In this document: in pieces, positions 35,542-48,640 of the stretch
Position numbering within the stretch: position 1 is the first letter of the stretch
How the letters are laid out: each line of letters begins with the position of its first letter
Assembly: GCA_958298945.1 (NCBI GenBank)
Contig: OY282608.1
Span: forward strand, 76,680,806 to 76,744,805
Length of the DNA: 64,000 nucleotides
Direction of reading: 5' to 3'
Source of the DNA: Atherix ibis
Taxonomy: Eukaryota; Arthropoda; Insecta; Diptera; Athericidae
The notes under the pieces: generated by a model
The model's input: only the letters and a program-made list of their open reading frames with translations
Databases searched by the model: none
What the model was told of the DNA's origin: nothing
Position numbers and translations under genes: made by a program

Positions 35542-38297
35542 GGTGTATTTGTTTGTTGGTTTGTTGGTTTGTTGGTTGTTGTTGGTTAGTTGGCTTGTTT
35601 GTTTGTTGGTTTGTTGGTTTGTTGGTTTGTTAGTTTGTTGGTTTGTTGGTTTGTTTTTTTGTTGGTTTTTTGGTTTGTTGGTTTTTTGGTTTGTTGGCTT
35701 GTTGGTTTGTTGGTTTGTTGGTTTGTTGGTTTGTTGGTTTGTTGGTTTGTTGGTTTGTTGGTTTGTTGGTTTGTTGGTTTGTTGGTTTGTTGGTTTGTTG
35801 GTTTGTTGGTTTGTTGGTTTGTTCGTTTGTTCGTTTGTTCGTTTGTTGGTTTTTTGGTTTGTTGGCTTGTTGGTTTTTTGGTTTGTTGGCTTGTTGGTTT
35901 GTTGGTTTTTTGGTTTGTTGGCTTGTTGGATTGTTGGCTTGTTGGCTTGTTGGTTTGTTGGTTTGTTGGTTTGTTGGTTTGTTGGTTTGTTGGTTTGTTG
36001 GTTTGTTGGTTTGTTGGTTTGTTGGTTTGTTGGTTTGTTGGTTTGTTGGCTTGTTGGTTTGTTGGCTTGTTGGTTTGTTGGTTGTTGGTTTGTTGGTTTG
36101 TTGGTTTGTTGGTTTGTTGGTTTGTTGGTTTGTTGGTTTGTAGGTTTGTTGGTTTGTTGGTTTGTTGGTTTGTTGGTTTGTTGGTTTGTTGGTTTGTTGG
36201 TTTGTTGGTTTGTTGGTTTGTTGGTTTGTTTGTTTGTCGGTTTGTTCGTTTGTTGGCTTGTTGGTTTGTTCGTTTGTTGGCTTGTTGGTTTGTTGGCTTG
36301 TTGGCTTGTTGGCATGTTCGTTTGTTGGTTTGTTGGTTTGTTGGTTTGTTGGTTTGTTGGTTTGTTGGTTTGTTGGTTTGTTGGTTTGTTGGTTTGTTGG
36401 TTTGTTGGTTTGTTGGTTTGTTGGTTTGTTGATTTGTTGATTTGTTGGTTTGTTGGTATGTTGGTTTATTTGTTTGTTCGTTTGTTGGTTTGTTGGTTTG
36501 TTGGTTTGTTGGTTTGTTGGTTTGTTGGTTTATTTGTTTGTTCGTTTGTTGGCTTGTTGGTTTGTTGGCTTGTTGGTTTGTTCGTTTGTTGGTTTGTTGG
36601 TTTGGTGGTTTGTTGGTTTGTTCGTTTGTTGGTTTGTTCGTTTGTTGGCTTGTTGGTTTGTTGGCTTGTTGGTTTGTTGGTTTGTTGGTTTGTTGGTTTG
36701 TTTGTTTGTTGAGGTGTTCGTTTGTTGGTTTTTTGGTTTGTTGGCTTCTTGGTGTGTTGGTTTGTTGGCTTGTTGGTTTGTTGGTTTGTTGGTTTGTTGG
36801 TTTGTTAGTTTGTTAGTTTGTTGGTTTGTTTGTTGGTTGGTTTGTTAGTTTGTTAGTTTGTTGGTTTGTTGGCATGTTGGTTTGTTGGTTTGTTGGTTTG
36901 TTGGGTTATTGGTTTGTTGGTTTGTTGGTTTGTTGGTTTGTTGGTTTATTGGTTTGTTGGCTTGTTGGCTTGTTGGCTTGTTGGCTTGTTGGTTTGTTGG
37001 TTTGTTGGTTTGTTGGTTTGTTGGTTTGTTCGTTTGTTGGTTTGTTGGCTTGTTGGCTTGTTGGTTTGTTGGTTTGTTGATTTGTTGGGTTGTTAGTTTG
37101 TTGGTTTGTTGGTTTGTTGGTTTATTTGTTTGTTGGTTTGTTCGTTTGTTGGCTTGTTGGTTTGTTGGCTTGTTGGATTGTTGGCTTGTTGGCTTGTTGG
37201 TTTGTTGGTTTGTTGGTTTGTTGGTTTGTTGGTTTGTTCGTTTGTTGGTTTGTTGGCTTGTTGGCTTGTTGGTTTGTTGGTTTGTTGGTTTGTTCCTTTG
37301 TTGGTTTGTTGGCTTGTTGGTTTGTTGGTTTGTTGGTTTGTTGGCTTGTTTGTTTGTTGGTTTGTTGGTTTGTTGGTTTGTTGGGTTGTTGGTTTATTTG
37401 TTTGTTGGTTTGTTGATTTGTTGGTTTGTGGGTTTGTTTGTTTGTTTGTTTGTTGGTTTGTTGGTTTGTTGGTTTGTTGGTTTGTTGGTTTGTTGGTTTG
37501 TTGGTTTGTTTGTTTGTTGGTTTGTTCGTTTGTTGGCTTGTTGGTTTGTTGGCTTGTTGGCTTGTTGGTTTGTTGGTTTCTTGGTTTGTTGGTTTGTTGG
37601 TTTGTTGGTTTGTTCCTTTGTTGGTTTGTTGGCTTGTTAGCTTGTTGGCTTGTTGGCATGTTGGTTTCTTGGTTTGTTGGTTTGTTGGTTTGTTGGTTTG
37701 TTGGTTTGTTGGTTTGTTGGTTTGTTGGTTTGTTGGTTTGTTGGTTTGTTGGTTTGTTGATTTGTTGGTTTATTTGTTTGTTCGTTTGTTGGTTTGTTGG
37801 TTTGTTGGTTTGTTGGTTTGTTGGTTTGTTGGTTTAATTGTTTGTTCGTTTGTTGGCTTTTTGGTTTGATGGCTTGTTGGTTTGTTCGTTTGTTAGTTTG
37901 TATGTTTGTTGGTTTGTTCGTTTGTTGGTTTGTTCGTTTGTTGGCTTGTTGGTTTTTTCGCTTGTTGGTTTGTTGGTTTGTTGGTTTGTTGGTTTGTTTG
38001 TTTGTTGGTTTGTTGGTTTGTTTGTTTTTTTGGCTTGTTGGTTTGTTGGCTTGTTGGTTTGTTGGTCTGTTAGTTTGTTGGTTTGTTGGTTTATTTGTTT
38101 GTTGGTTTGTTGGTTTTTGTTGGTTTGTTGGTTTATTTGTTTGTTGGTTTTTTGGTTTGTTAGTTTGTTGGTTTGTTGGTTTGTTGGTTTGTTGGTTTGT
38201 TGGTTTGTTGGTTTTTTGGTTTGCTGGCTTGTTGGTTTGTTGGTTTGTTGGTTGGTTCGTTTGTTGGTTTGTTGGTTTGTTGGTTTGTTGGTTTGTT
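35542..38297 (+). repeat. Domain II HOR, copy a (2.76 kb)
   Basis: Markers in order are GGTGTATTTG plus GTTGTTGTTGG (35542), GGTTGTTGGTTTG (~36080), CATG (~36314), CTTGGTGTG (36748), TTCCTTTG (37295, 37615) and TTTAATTG (37835). The same order restarts at 38,298, defining a period of ~2,756 bp. Unique touches are GTTGAGGTGTTCG near 36710 and GGTTAGTTGGCTTG near 35583. Confidence 0.8.
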
Positions 38298-41200
38298 GGT
38301 GTATTTGTTTGTTGGTTTGTTGGTTGTTGTTGGTTTGTTGGTTTGTTTGTTTGTTGGTTTGTTGGTTTGTTGGTTTGTTGGTTTGTTAGTTTGTTGGTTT
38401 GTTGGTTTGTTGGTTTGTTGGTTTGTTGGTTTTTGGTTTTTTGGTTTGTTGGCTTGTTGGTTTGTTGATTTGTTGGTTTGTTGGTTTGTTGGTTTGTTGG
38501 TTTGTTGGTTTGTTGGTTTGTTGGTTTGTTGGTTTGTTGGTTTGTTGGTTTGTTGGTTTGTTGGTTTGTTGGTTTGTTGGTTTGTTCGTTTGTTGGTTTT
38601 TTGGTTTGTTGGCTTGTTGGTTTTTTAGTTTGTTGGCTTGTTGGTTTGTTGGTTTTTTGGTTTGTTGGCTTGTTGGTTTGTTGGCTTGTTGGCTTGTTGG
38701 TTTGTTGGTTTGTTGGTTTGTTGGTTTGTTGGTTTGTTGGTTTGTTGGTTTGTTGGTTTGTTGGTTTGTTGGTTTGTTGGTTTGTTGGTTTGTTGGCTTG
38801 TGGGTTTGTTGGCTTGTTGGCTTGTTGGTTGTTGGTTTGTTGGTTTGTGTGGTTTGTTGGTTTGTTGGTTTGTTGGTTTGTTGGTTTGTTGGTTTGTTGG
38901 TTTGTTGGTTTGTTGGTTTGTTGGTTTGTTGGTTTGTTGGTTTGTTGGTTTGTTGGTTTGTTGGTTTGTTGGTTTGTTGGTTTGTTTGCTTGTCGGTTTG
39001 TTCGTTTGTTGGTTTGTTGGTTTGTTCGTTTGTTGGCTTCTTGGTTTGTTGGCTTGTTGGCATGTTGGTTTGTTGGTTTGTTGGTTTGTTGGTTTGTTGG
39101 TTTGTTGGTTTGTTGGTTTGTTGGTTTGTTAGTTTGTTGATTTGTTGATTTGTTGGTTTGTTGGTTTGTTGGTATGTTGCTTTATTTGTTTGTTCGTTTG
39201 TTGGTTTGTTGGTTTGTTGGTTTGTTGGTTTATTTGTTTGTTCGTTTGTTGGCTTGTTGGTTTGTTGGCTTGTTGGTTTGTTCGTTTGTTGGTTTGTTGG
39301 TTTGGTCGTTTGTTGGTTTGGTCGTTTTTTGGTTTGTTCGTTTGTTGGCTTGTTGGTTTGTTGGCTTCTTGGTGTGTTGGTTTGTTGGCTTGTTGGTTTG
39401 TTGGTTTGTTGGTTTGTTGGTTTGTTGGTTTGTTAGTTTGTTAGTTTGTTGGTTTGTTTGTTTGTTGGCTTGTTGGTTTGTTGGCTTGTTGGCTTGTTGG
39501 CATGTTGGTTTGTTGGTTTGTTGGTTTGTTGGGTTATTGGTTTGTTGGTTTGTTGGTTTGTTGGTTTGTTGGTTTATTGGTTTGTTGGCTTGTTGGCTTG
39601 TTGGCTTGTTGGCTTGTTGGTTTGTTGGTTTTTTGGTTTGTTGGTTTGTTGGTTTATTAGTTTGTTCGTTTGTTGGTTTGTTGGCTTATTGGCTTGTTGG
39701 TTTGTTGGTTTGTTGGTTTGTTGGGTTGTTGGTTTGTTGATTTGTTGGTTTGTTTGTTTGTTTGTTTGTTTGTTTGTTGGTTTGTTGGTTTGTTAGTTTG
39801 TTGGTTTGTTAGTTTGTTGGTTTATTTGTTTGTTGGTTTGTTCGTTTGTTGGCTTGTTGGTTTGTTGGCTTATTGGCTTGTTGGCTTGTTGGCTTGTTGG
39901 TTTGTTGGTTTGTTGGTTTGTTGGTTTGTTGGTTTGTTCGTTTGTTGGTTTGTTGGCTTGTTGTTTTGTTGGTTTGTTGGTTTGTTGGTTTGTTCCTTTG
40001 TTGGTTTGTTGGCTTGTTGGTTTGTTGGTTTGTTGGCTTGTTTTTTTGTTGGTTTGTTGGTTTGTTGGTTTGTTGGGTTGTTGGGTTGTTGGTTTATTTG
40101 TTTGTTGGTTTGTTGATTTGTTGGTTTGTTGGTTTGTTTGTTTGTTTGTTTGTTGGTTTGTTGGTTTGTTGGTTTGTTGGTTTGTTGGTTTGTTGGTTTG
40201 TTTGTTTGTTGGTTTGTTCGTTTGTTGGCTTGTTGGTTTGTTGGCTTGTTGGCTTGTTGGCTTGTTAGTTTCTTGGTTTGTTGGTTTGTTGGTTTGTTGG
40301 TTTGTTCCTTTGTTGGTTTGTTGGCTTGTTGGCTTGTTGGTTTGTTGGTTTGTTGGTTTGTTGGTTTGTTGATTTGTTGGTTTATTTGTTTGTTGGTTTG
40401 TTGGCTTGTTGGTTTGTTGGCTTGTTGGCTTGTTGGTTTGTTGGTTTATTTGTTCGTTGGTTTGTTCGTTTGTTGGCTTGTTGGTTTGTTGGTTTGTTGG
40501 CTTGTTGGTTTGTTGGTTTGTTGGTTTGTTTGTTTGTTGGGGTGTTCGTTTGTTGGTTTTTTGGTTTGTTGGCTTCTTGGTGTGTTGGTTTGTTGGCTTG
40601 TTGGTTTGTTGGTTTGTTGGTTTGTTAGTTTGTTGGCTTGTTGGTTTGTTGGTTTGTTGGTTTGTTGGTTTGTTCGTTTGTTGGTTTGTTGGCTTGTTGG
40701 CTTGTTGGTTTGTTTGTTTGTTGGTTTGTTGGGTTGTTAGTTTGTTGGTTTGTTGGTTTGTTGGTTTATTTGTTTATTGGTTTGTTCGTTTGTTGGCTTG
40801 TTGGTTTGTTGGCTTGTTGGCTTGTTGGCTTGTTGGCTTGTTGGTTTGTTGGTTTGTTGGTTTGTTGGTTTGTTGGTTTGTTCGTTTGTTGGTTTGTTGG
40901 CTTGTTGGCTTGTTGGTTTGTTGGTTTGTTGGTTTGTTCCTTTGTTGGTTTGTTGGCTTGTTGGTTTGTTGGTTTGTTGGCTTGTTTGTTTGTTGGTTTG
41001 TTGGTTTGTTGGTTTGTTGGGTTGTTGGTTTATTTGTTTGTTGGTTTGTTGATTTGTTGGTTTGTTGGTTTGTTTGTTTGTTTGTTTGTTGGTTTGTTGG
41101 TTTGTTGGTTTGTTGGTTTGTTGGTTTGTTGGTTTGTTGGTTTGTTTGTTTGTTGGTTTGTTCGTTTGTTGGCTTGTTGGTTTGTTGGCTTGTTGGCTTG

Positions 41201-44056
41201 TTGGCTTGTTGGTTTCTTGGTTTGTTGGTTTGTTGGTTTGTTGGTTTGTTCCTTTGTTGGTTTGTTGGCTTGTTGGCTTGTTGGCTTGTTGGCATGTTGG
41301 TTTGTTGGTTTGTTGGTTTGTTGGTTTGTTGGTTTGTTGGTTTGTTGGTTTGTTGGTTTGTTGGTTTGTTGATTTGTTGGTTTGTTGGTTTGTTGGTTTG
41401 TTGGTTTGTTGGTTTGTTGGTTTGTTGGTTTATTTGTTTGTTCGTTTGTTGGTTTGTTGGTTTGTTGGTTTGTTGGATTGTTGGTTTGTTGGTTTGTTGG
41501 TTTGTTGGTTTAATTGTTTGTTCGTTTGTAGGCTTTTTGGTTTGTTGGCTTGTTGGTTTGTTCGTTTGTTAGTTTGTTTGTTTGTTGGTTGGTTCGTTTG
41601 TTGGTTTGTTCGTTTGTTGGCTTGTTGGTTTTTTTGCTTGTTGGTTTGTTGGTTTGTTGGTTTGTTGGTTTGTTTGTTTGTTGGTTTGTTCGTTTGTTGG
41701 TTTTTTAGTTTGTTGGCTTGTTGGCTTGTTGGTTTGTTGGTTTGTTGGTTTGTTAGTTTGTTGGCTTGTTGGTTTGTTGGTTTGTTGGTTTGTTGGTTTG
41801 TTAGTTTGTTAGTTTGTTGGTTTGTTTGTTTGTTGGTTTGTTAAACTGTTAGTTTGTTGGTTTGTTGGCATGTTGGTTTGTTGGTTTGTTGGTTTGTTGG
41901 GTTATTGGTTTGTTGGTTTGTTGGTTTGTTGGTTTGTTGGTTTGTTGGTTTGTTGGTTTGTTGGTTTGTTGGTTTATTGGTTTGTTGGCTTGTTGGCTTG
42001 TTGGCTTGTTGGCTTGTTGGTTTGTTGGTTTGTTGGTTTGTTGGTTTGTTGGTTTGTTCGTTTGTTGGTTTGTTGGCTTGTTGGCTTGTTGGTTTGTTTG
42101 TTTGTTGGTTTGTTGGGTTGTTAGTTTGTTGGTTTGTTGGTTTGTTGGTTTATTTGTTTATTGGTTTGTTCGTTTGTTGGCTTGTTGGTTTGTTGGCTTG
42201 TTGGCTTGTTGGCTTGTTGGCTTGTTGGTTTGTTGGTTTGTTGGTTTGTTGGTTTGTTGGTTTGTTGGTTTGTTCGTTTGTTGGTTTGTTGGCTTGTTGG
42301 TTTATTTGTTTGTTGGTTTGTTGATTTGTTGGTTTGTTGGTTTGTTTGTTTGTTTGTTTGTTGGTTTGTTGGTTTGTTGGTTTGTTGGGTTGTTGGTTTA
42401 TTTGTTTGTTGGTTTGTTGATTTGTTGGTTTGTTGGTTTGTTTGTTTGTTTGTTTGTTGATTTGTTGGTTTGTTGGTTTGTTGGTTTGTTGGTTTGATGG
42501 TTTGTTTGTTTGTTGGTTTGTTCGTTTGTTGGCTTGTTGGTTTGTTGGCTTGTTGGCTTGTTGGCTTGTTGGTTTCTTGGTTTGTTGGTTTGTTGGTTTG
42601 TTGGTTTGATGGTTTGTTTGTTTGTTGGTTTGTTCGTTTGTTGGCTTGTTGGTTTGTTGGCTTGTTGGCTTGTTGGCTTGTTGGTTTCTTGGTTTGTTGG
42701 TTTGTTGGTTTGTTGGTTTGTTGGTTTGTTCCTTTGTTGGTTTGTTGGCTTGTTGGCTTGTTGGCTTGTTGGCATGTTGGTTTGTTGGTTTGTTGGTTTG
42801 TTGGTTTGTTGGTTTGTTGGTTTGTTGATTTGTTGGTTTGTTGGTTTGTTGGTTTGTTGGTTTGTTGGTTTGTTGGTTTGTTGGTTTATTTGTTTGTTCG
42901 TTTGTTGGTTTGTTGGTTTGTTGGTTTGTTGGTTTGTTGGTTTGTTGGTTTGTTGGTTTAATTGTTTGTTCGTTTGTTGGCTTTTTGGTTTGTTGGCTTG
43001 TTGGTTTGTTCGTTTGTTAGTTTGTTTGTTTGTTGGTTTGTTCGTTTGTTGGTTTGTTCGTTTGTTGGCTTGTTGGTTTTTTCGCTTGTTGGTTTGTTGG
43101 TTTGTTGGTTTGTTGTTTTGTTGGTTTGTTTATTTGTTGGTTTGTTGGTTTGTTTGTTTTTTTGGCTTGTTGGTTTGTTGGCTTGTTGGTTTGTTGGTCT
43201 GTTAGTTTGTTTGTTTGTTGGTTTGTTGGTTTATTTGTTTGTTGGTTTGTTGGTTTTTGTTGGTTTGTTGGTTTATTTGTTTGTTGGTTTGTTTGTTTGT
43301 TAGTTTGTTGGTTTCTTGGTTTGTTGGTTTGTTGGTTTGTTGGTTTGTTGGTTTGTTCCTTTGTTGGTTTGTTGGCTTGTTGACTTGTTGGCTTGTTGGC
43401 ATGTTGGTTTCTTGGTTTGTTGGTTTGTTGGTTTGTTGGTTTGTTGGTTTGTTGATTTGTTGGTTTGTTGGTTTGTTGGTTTGTTGGTTTGTTGGTTTGT
43501 TGGTTTGTTGGTTTATTTGTTTGTTCGTTTGTTGGTTTGTTGGTTTGTTGGTTTGTTGGTTTGTTGGTTTGTTGGTTTGTTGGTTTAATTGTTTGTTCGT
43601 TTGTTGGCTTTTTGGTTTGTTGGCTTGTTGGTTTGTTCGTTTGTTAGTTTGTTTGTTTGTTGGTTTGTTCGTTTGTTGGTTTGTTCGTTTGTTGGCTTGT
43701 TGGTTTTTTCGCTTGTTGGTTTGTTGGTTTGTTGGTTTGTTGTTTTGTTGGTTTGTTTATTTGTTGGTTTGTTGGTTTGTTTGTTTTTTTGGCTTGTTGG
43801 TTTGTTGGCTTGTTGGTTTGTTGGTCTGTTAGTTTGTTTGTTTGTTGGTTTGTTGGTTTATTTGTTTGTTGGTTTGTTGGTTTTTGTTGGTTTGTTGGTT
43901 TATTTGTTTGTTGGTTTGTTGGTTTGTTAGTTTGTTGGTTTGTTGGTTTGTTGGTTTGTTGGTTTGTTGGTTTGTTGGTTTTTTGGTTTGCTGGCTTGTT
44001 GGTTTGTTGGTTTGTTGGTTGGTTGGTTTGTTGGTTTGTTGGTTTGTTGGTTTGTT
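38298..44056 (+). repeat. Domain II HOR, copy b, internally expanded (5.76 kb)
   Basis: The copy starts with the same marker order (38298, ~38829, ~39062, 39368, 39995, 40307). A second run of CTTGGTGTG (40576), TTCCTTTG (40939, 41251) and TTTAATTG (41511) follows, then TTCCTTTG/TTTAATTG pairs at 42731/42959 and 43358/43586. The next GGTGTATTTG is not reached until 44057. About 3 kb of extra HOR sequence has therefore accumulated inside one unit. A singular TTAAACTGTTAG occurs at 41841. Confidence 0.78.
42684..43935 (+). repeat. 627-bp tandem duplication, two copies
   Basis: TTCCTTTG is at 42731/43358 and TTTAATTG at 42959/43586, both 627 bp apart; other landmarks follow the same spacing. 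Copies are ~42,684-43,310 and ~43,311-43,935. The period is not a multiple of 8 because each copy includes T-run and GG-loss register shifts. A related block without the tandem partner lies at ~45.95-46.6 kb. Confidence 0.88.
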
Positions 44057-44640
44057 GGTGTATTTGTTTGTGGGTTTGTTGGTTGTTGTTGGTTTGTTGG
44101 TTTGTTTGTTTGTTGGTTTGTTGGTTTGTTGGTTTGTTGGTTTGTTAGTTTGTTGGTTTGTTGGTTTGTTGGTTTGTTGGTTTGTTCGTTTGTTGGTATT
44201 TTGGTTTGTTGGCTTGTTGGTTTTTTAGTTTGTTGGCTTGTTGGTTTGTTGGTTTTTTGGTTTGTTGGCTTGTTGGTTTGTTGGCTTGTTGGTTTGTTGG
44301 TCTGTTAGTTTGTTTGTTTGTTGGTTTGTTGGTTTATTTGTTTGTAGGTTTGTTGGTTTTTGTTGGTTTGTTGGTTTATTTGTTTGTTGGTTTGTTTGTT
44401 TGTTAGTTTGTTGGTTTGTTGGTTTGTTGGTTTGTTGGTTTGTTGGTTTGTTGGTTTTTTGGTTTGCTGGCTTGTTGGTTTGTTGGTTTGTTGGTTGGTT
44501 GGTTTGTTGGTTTGTTGGTTTGTTGGTGTATTTGTTTGTTGGTTTGTTGGTTGTTGTTGGTTTGTTGGTTTGTTTATTTGTTGGTTTGTTGGTTTGTTGG
44601 TTTGTTGGTTTGTTAGTTTGTTGGCTTGTGGTTTGTTGGT
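43810..44640 (+). repeat. ~470-bp tandem partial duplication
   Basis: TCTGTTAG at 43825 and 44301 (476 bp) and GGTGTATTTG at 44057 and 44525 (468 bp) mark two direct copies. Each contains TTTTTGTTGG, GGTTTGCTGGCTTG, GGTTGGTTGG and GTTGTTGTTGG. The second copy has lost one 8-mer relative to the first. Confidence 0.82.
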
Positions 44641-46829
44641 TTGTTGGTTTGTTGGTTTTTGGTTTTTTGGTTTGTTGGCTTGTTGGTTTGTTGATTTGTT
44701 GGTTTGTTGGTTTGTTGGTTTGTTGGTTTGTTGGTTTGTTGGTTTGTTGGTTTGTTGGTTTGTTGGTTTGTTGGTTTGTTGGCTTGTTGGTTTGTTGGTT
44801 TGTTGGCTTGTGGGTTTGTTGGCTTGTTGGCTTGTTGGTTGTTGGTTTGTTGGTTTGTTGGTTTGTTGGTTTGTTGGTTTGTTGGTTTGTTGGTTTGTTG
44901 GTTTGTTGGTTTGTTGGTTTGTTGGTTTGTTGGTTTGTTGGTTTGTTGGTTTGTTGGTTTGTTGGTTTGTTGGTTTGTTTGCTTGTCGGTTTGTTCGTTT
45001 GTTGGCTTGTTGGTTTGTTCGTTTGTTGGCTTGTTGGTTTGTTGGCTTGTTGGCTTGTTGGCATGTTGGTTTGTTGGTTTGTTGGTTTGTTGGTTTGTTG
45101 GTTTGTTGGTTTGTTGGTTTGTTGGTTTGTTGGTTTGTTGATTTGTTGATTTGTTGGTTTGTTGGTTTGTTGGTATGTTGGTTTATTTGTTTGTTCGTTT
45201 GTTGGTTTGTTGGTTTGTTGGTTTGTTGGTTTATTTGTTTGTTCGTTTGTTGGCTTGTTTATTTGTTGGCTTGTTGGTTTGTTCGTTTGTTGGTTTGTTG
45301 GTTTGGTGGTTTGTTGGTTTGTTCGTTTGTTGGTTTGTTCGTTTGTTGGCTTGTTGGTTTGTTGGCTTCTTGGTGTGTTAGTTTGTTGGCTTGTTGGTTT
45401 GTTGGTTTGTTGGTTTGTTGGTTTGTTGGTTTGTTGGTTTGTTAGTTTGTTAGTTTGTTGGTTTGTTTGTTTGTTGGCTTGTTGGTTTGTTGGCTTGTTG
45501 GCTTGTTGGCATGTTGGTTTGTTGGTTTGTTGGTTTGTTGGGTTATTGGTTTGTTGGTTTGTTGGTTTGTTGGTTTATTGGTTTGTTGGCTTGTTGGCTT
45601 GTTGGCTTGTTGGCTTGTTGGTTTGTTGGTTTGTTGGTTTGTTGGTTTGTTGGTTTATTAGTTTGTTCGTTGTTGGTTTGTTGGCTTTTTGGCTTGTTGG
45701 TTTGTTGGTTTGTTGGTTTGTTGGGTTGTTGGTTTGTTGATTTGTTTGTTTGTTTGTTTGTTGGTTTGTTGGTTTGTTGGTTTGTTGGTTTGTTGGTTTG
45801 CTGGTTTGTTGGTTTGTTTGTTTGTTGGTTTGTTCGTTTGTTGGCTTGTTCGTTTGTTGGCTTGTTGGTTTGTTGGCTTGTTGGCTTGTTGGCTTGTTGG
45901 TTTCTTGGTTTATTGGTTTGTTGGTTTGTTGGTTTGTTCCTTTGTTGGTTTGTTGGCTTGTTGGCTTGTTGGCTTGTTGGCATGTTGGTTTCTTGGTTTG
46001 TTGGTTTGTTGGTTTGTTGGTTTGTTGGTTTGTTGGTTTGTTGGTTTATTGGTTTGTTGGTTTGTTGGTTTGTTGGTTTGTTGGTTTGTTGGTTTGTTGG
46101 TTTGTTGGTTTATTTGTTTGTTCGTTTGTTGGTTTGTTGGTTTGTTGGTTTGTTGGTTTGTTGGTTTGTTGGTTTGTTGGTTTAATTGTTTGTTCGTTTG
46201 TTGGCTTTTTGGTTTGTTGGCTTGTTGGTTTGTTCGTTTGTTAGTTTGTTTGTTTGTTGGTTTGTTCGTTTGTTGGTTTGTTCGTTTGTTGGCTTGTTGG
46301 TTTTTTCGCTTGTTGGTTTGTTGGTTTGTTGGTTTGTTGGTTTGTTTGTTTGTTGGTTTGTTCGTTTGTTGGTTTTTCAGTTTGTTGGCTTTTTGGCTTG
46401 TTGGTTTGTTGGTTTGTTGGTTTGTTGGTTTGTTGGTTTGTTGGTTTGTTGGTTTGTTCGTTTGTTGGCTTGTTGTTTTATTGGTTTGTTGGTTTTTTGG
46501 GTTGTTGGTTTGTTGGTTTGTTGTTTTGTTGGTTTGTTTATTTGTTGGTTTGTTTGTTTTTTTGGCTTGTTGGTTTGTTGGCTTGTTGGTTTGTTGGTCT
46601 GTTAGTTTGTTTGTTTGTTGGTTTGTTGGTTTATTTGTTTGTTGGTTTGTTGGTTTTTGTTGGTTTGTTGGTTTATTTGTTTGTTGGTTTGTTGGTTTGT
46701 TAGTTTGTTGGTTTGTTGGTTTGTTGGTTTGTTGGTTTGTTGGTTTGTTGGTTTTTTGGTTTGCTGGCTTGTTGGTTTGTTGGTTTGTTGGTTGGTTGGT
46801 TTGTTGGTTTGTTGGTTTGTTGGTTTGTT
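44057..46829 (+). repeat. Domain II HOR, copy c (2.3-2.8 kb)
   Basis: Marker order is GGTGTATTTG (44057 and duplicate 44525), GGTTGTTGGTTTG (~44838), CATG (~45063), CTTGGTGTG (45369), TTCCTTTG (45939) and TTTAATTG (46183). The next copy starts at 46830. Relative to copy a it has one TTCCTTTG block fewer. Confidence 0.8.
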
Positions 46830-48640
46830 GGTGTATTTGTTTGTTGGTTTGTTGGTTGTTGTTGGTTTGTTGGTTTGTTTGTTTGTTGGTTTGTTGGTTT
46901 GTTGGTTTGTTGGTTTGTTAGTTTGTTGGTTTGATGGTTTGTTGGTTTGTTGGTTTGTTGGTTTTTGGTTTTTTGGTTTGTTGGCTTGTTGGTTTGTTGG
47001 TTTGTTGGTTTGTTGGTTTGTTGGTTTGTTGGTTTGTTGGTTTGTTGGTTTGTTGGTTTGTTGGTTTGTTGGTTTGTTGGTTTGTTAGTTTGTTAGTTTG
47101 TTGGTTTGTTGGTTTGTTGGTTTGTTCGTTTGTTGGTTTTTTGGTTTGTTGGCTTGTTGGTTTTTTAGTTTGTTGGCTTGTTGGTTTGTTGGTTTTTTGG
47201 TTTGTTGGCTTGTTGGTTTGTTGGCTTGTTGGCTTGTTGGTTTGTTGGTTTGTTGGTTTGTTGGTTTGTTGGTTTGTTGGTTTGTTGGTTTGTTGGTTTG
47301 TTGGTTTGTTGGTTTGTTGGTTTGTTGGTTTGTTGGTTTGTTGGTTTGTTGGTTTGTTGGTTTGTTGGCTTGTGGGTTTGTTGGCTTGTTGGCTTGTTGG
47401 TTGTTGGTTTGTTGGTTTGTTGGTTTCTTGGTTTCTTGGTTTGTTGGTTTGTTGGTTTGTTGGTTTGTTGGTTTGTTGGTTTGTTGGTTTGTTGGTTTGT
47501 TGGCTTGTTGGTTTGTTGGTTTGTTGGTTTGTTGGTTTGTTTGCTTGTCGGTTTGTTCGTTTGTTGGCTTGTTGGTTTGTTCGTTTGTTGGCTTGTTGGT
47601 TTGTTGGCTTGTTGGCTTGTTGGCATGTTGGTTTGTTGGTTTGTTGGTTTGACGGTTTGTTGGTTTGTTGGTTTGTTGGTTTGTTGGTTTGTTGGTTTGT
47701 TGATTTGTTGATTTGTTGGTTTGTGGGTTTGTTGGTATGTTGGTTTATTTGTTTGTTCGTTTGTTGGTTTGTTGGTTTGTTGGTTTGTTGGTTTGTTGGT
47801 TTATTTGTTTGTTCGTTTGTTGGCTTGTTGGTTTGTTGGCTTGTGGGTTTGTTGGTATGTTGGTTTATTTGTTTGTTCGTTTGTTGGTTTGTTGGTTTGT
47901 TGGTTTGTTGGTTTGTTGGTTTATTTGTTTGTTCGTTTGTTAGTTTGTTGGTTTGTTGGTTTGTTGGTTTGTTGGTTTGTTCGTTTGTTGGTTTTTTGGT
48001 TTGTTGGCTTGTTGGTTTTTTAGTTTGTTGGCTTGTTGGTTTGTTGGTTTTTTGGTTTGTTGGCTTGTTGGTTTGTTGGCTTGTTGGCTTGTTGGTTTGT
48101 TGGTTTGTTGGTTTGTTGGTTTGTTGGTTTGTTGGTTTGTTGGTTTGTTGGTTTGTTGGTTTGTTGGTTTGTTGGTTTGTTGGTTTGTTGGTTTGTTGGT
48201 TTGTTGGTTTGTTGGTTTGTTGGCTTGTGGGTTTGTTGGCTTGTTGGCTTGTTGGTTGTTGGTTTGTTGGTTTGTTGGTTTCTTGGTTTCTTGGTTTGTT
48301 GGTTTGTTGGTTTGTTGGTTTGTTGGTTTGTTGGTTTGTTGGTTTGTTGGTTTGTTGGCTTGTTGGTTTGTTGGTTTGTTGGTTTGTTGGTTTGTTTGCT
48401 TGTCGGTTTGTTCGTTTGTTGGCTTGTTGGTTTGTTCGTTTGTTGGCTTGTTGGTTTGTTGGCTTGTTGGCTTGTTGGCATGTTGGTTTGTTGGTTTGTT
48501 GGTTTGACGGTTTGTTGGTTTGTTGGTTTGTTGGTTTGTTGGTTTGTTGGTTTGTTGATTTGTTGATTTGTTGGTTTGTGGGTTTGTTGGTATGTTGGTT
48601 TATTTGTTTGTTCGTTTGTTGGTTTGTTGGTTTGTTGGTT
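46830..48640 (+). repeat. Domain II HOR, copy d, with 855-bp tandem duplication
   Basis: The copy starts with GGTGTATTTG at 46830. An 855-bp segment is present twice (~47,090-47,944 and ~47,945-48,640). GACGGTTTG is at 47651 and 48506, and GGTTGTTGGTTTG at ~47400 and ~48255. The copy 1 end carries a 120-bp (15-unit) tandem repeat of GTGGGTTTGTTGGTATG (GTGGG at 47723 and 47843). Copy 2 ends by switching to GGTTTGGTGGTTTG near 48648. Confidence 0.87.

Noticed and set aside
41835..41852. TTAAACTG, a possible unique insertion
   Set aside because: It is a three-base change within one unit, flanked by normal GTTGGTTT units. A cluster of point changes or a sequencing error is the simplest reading.
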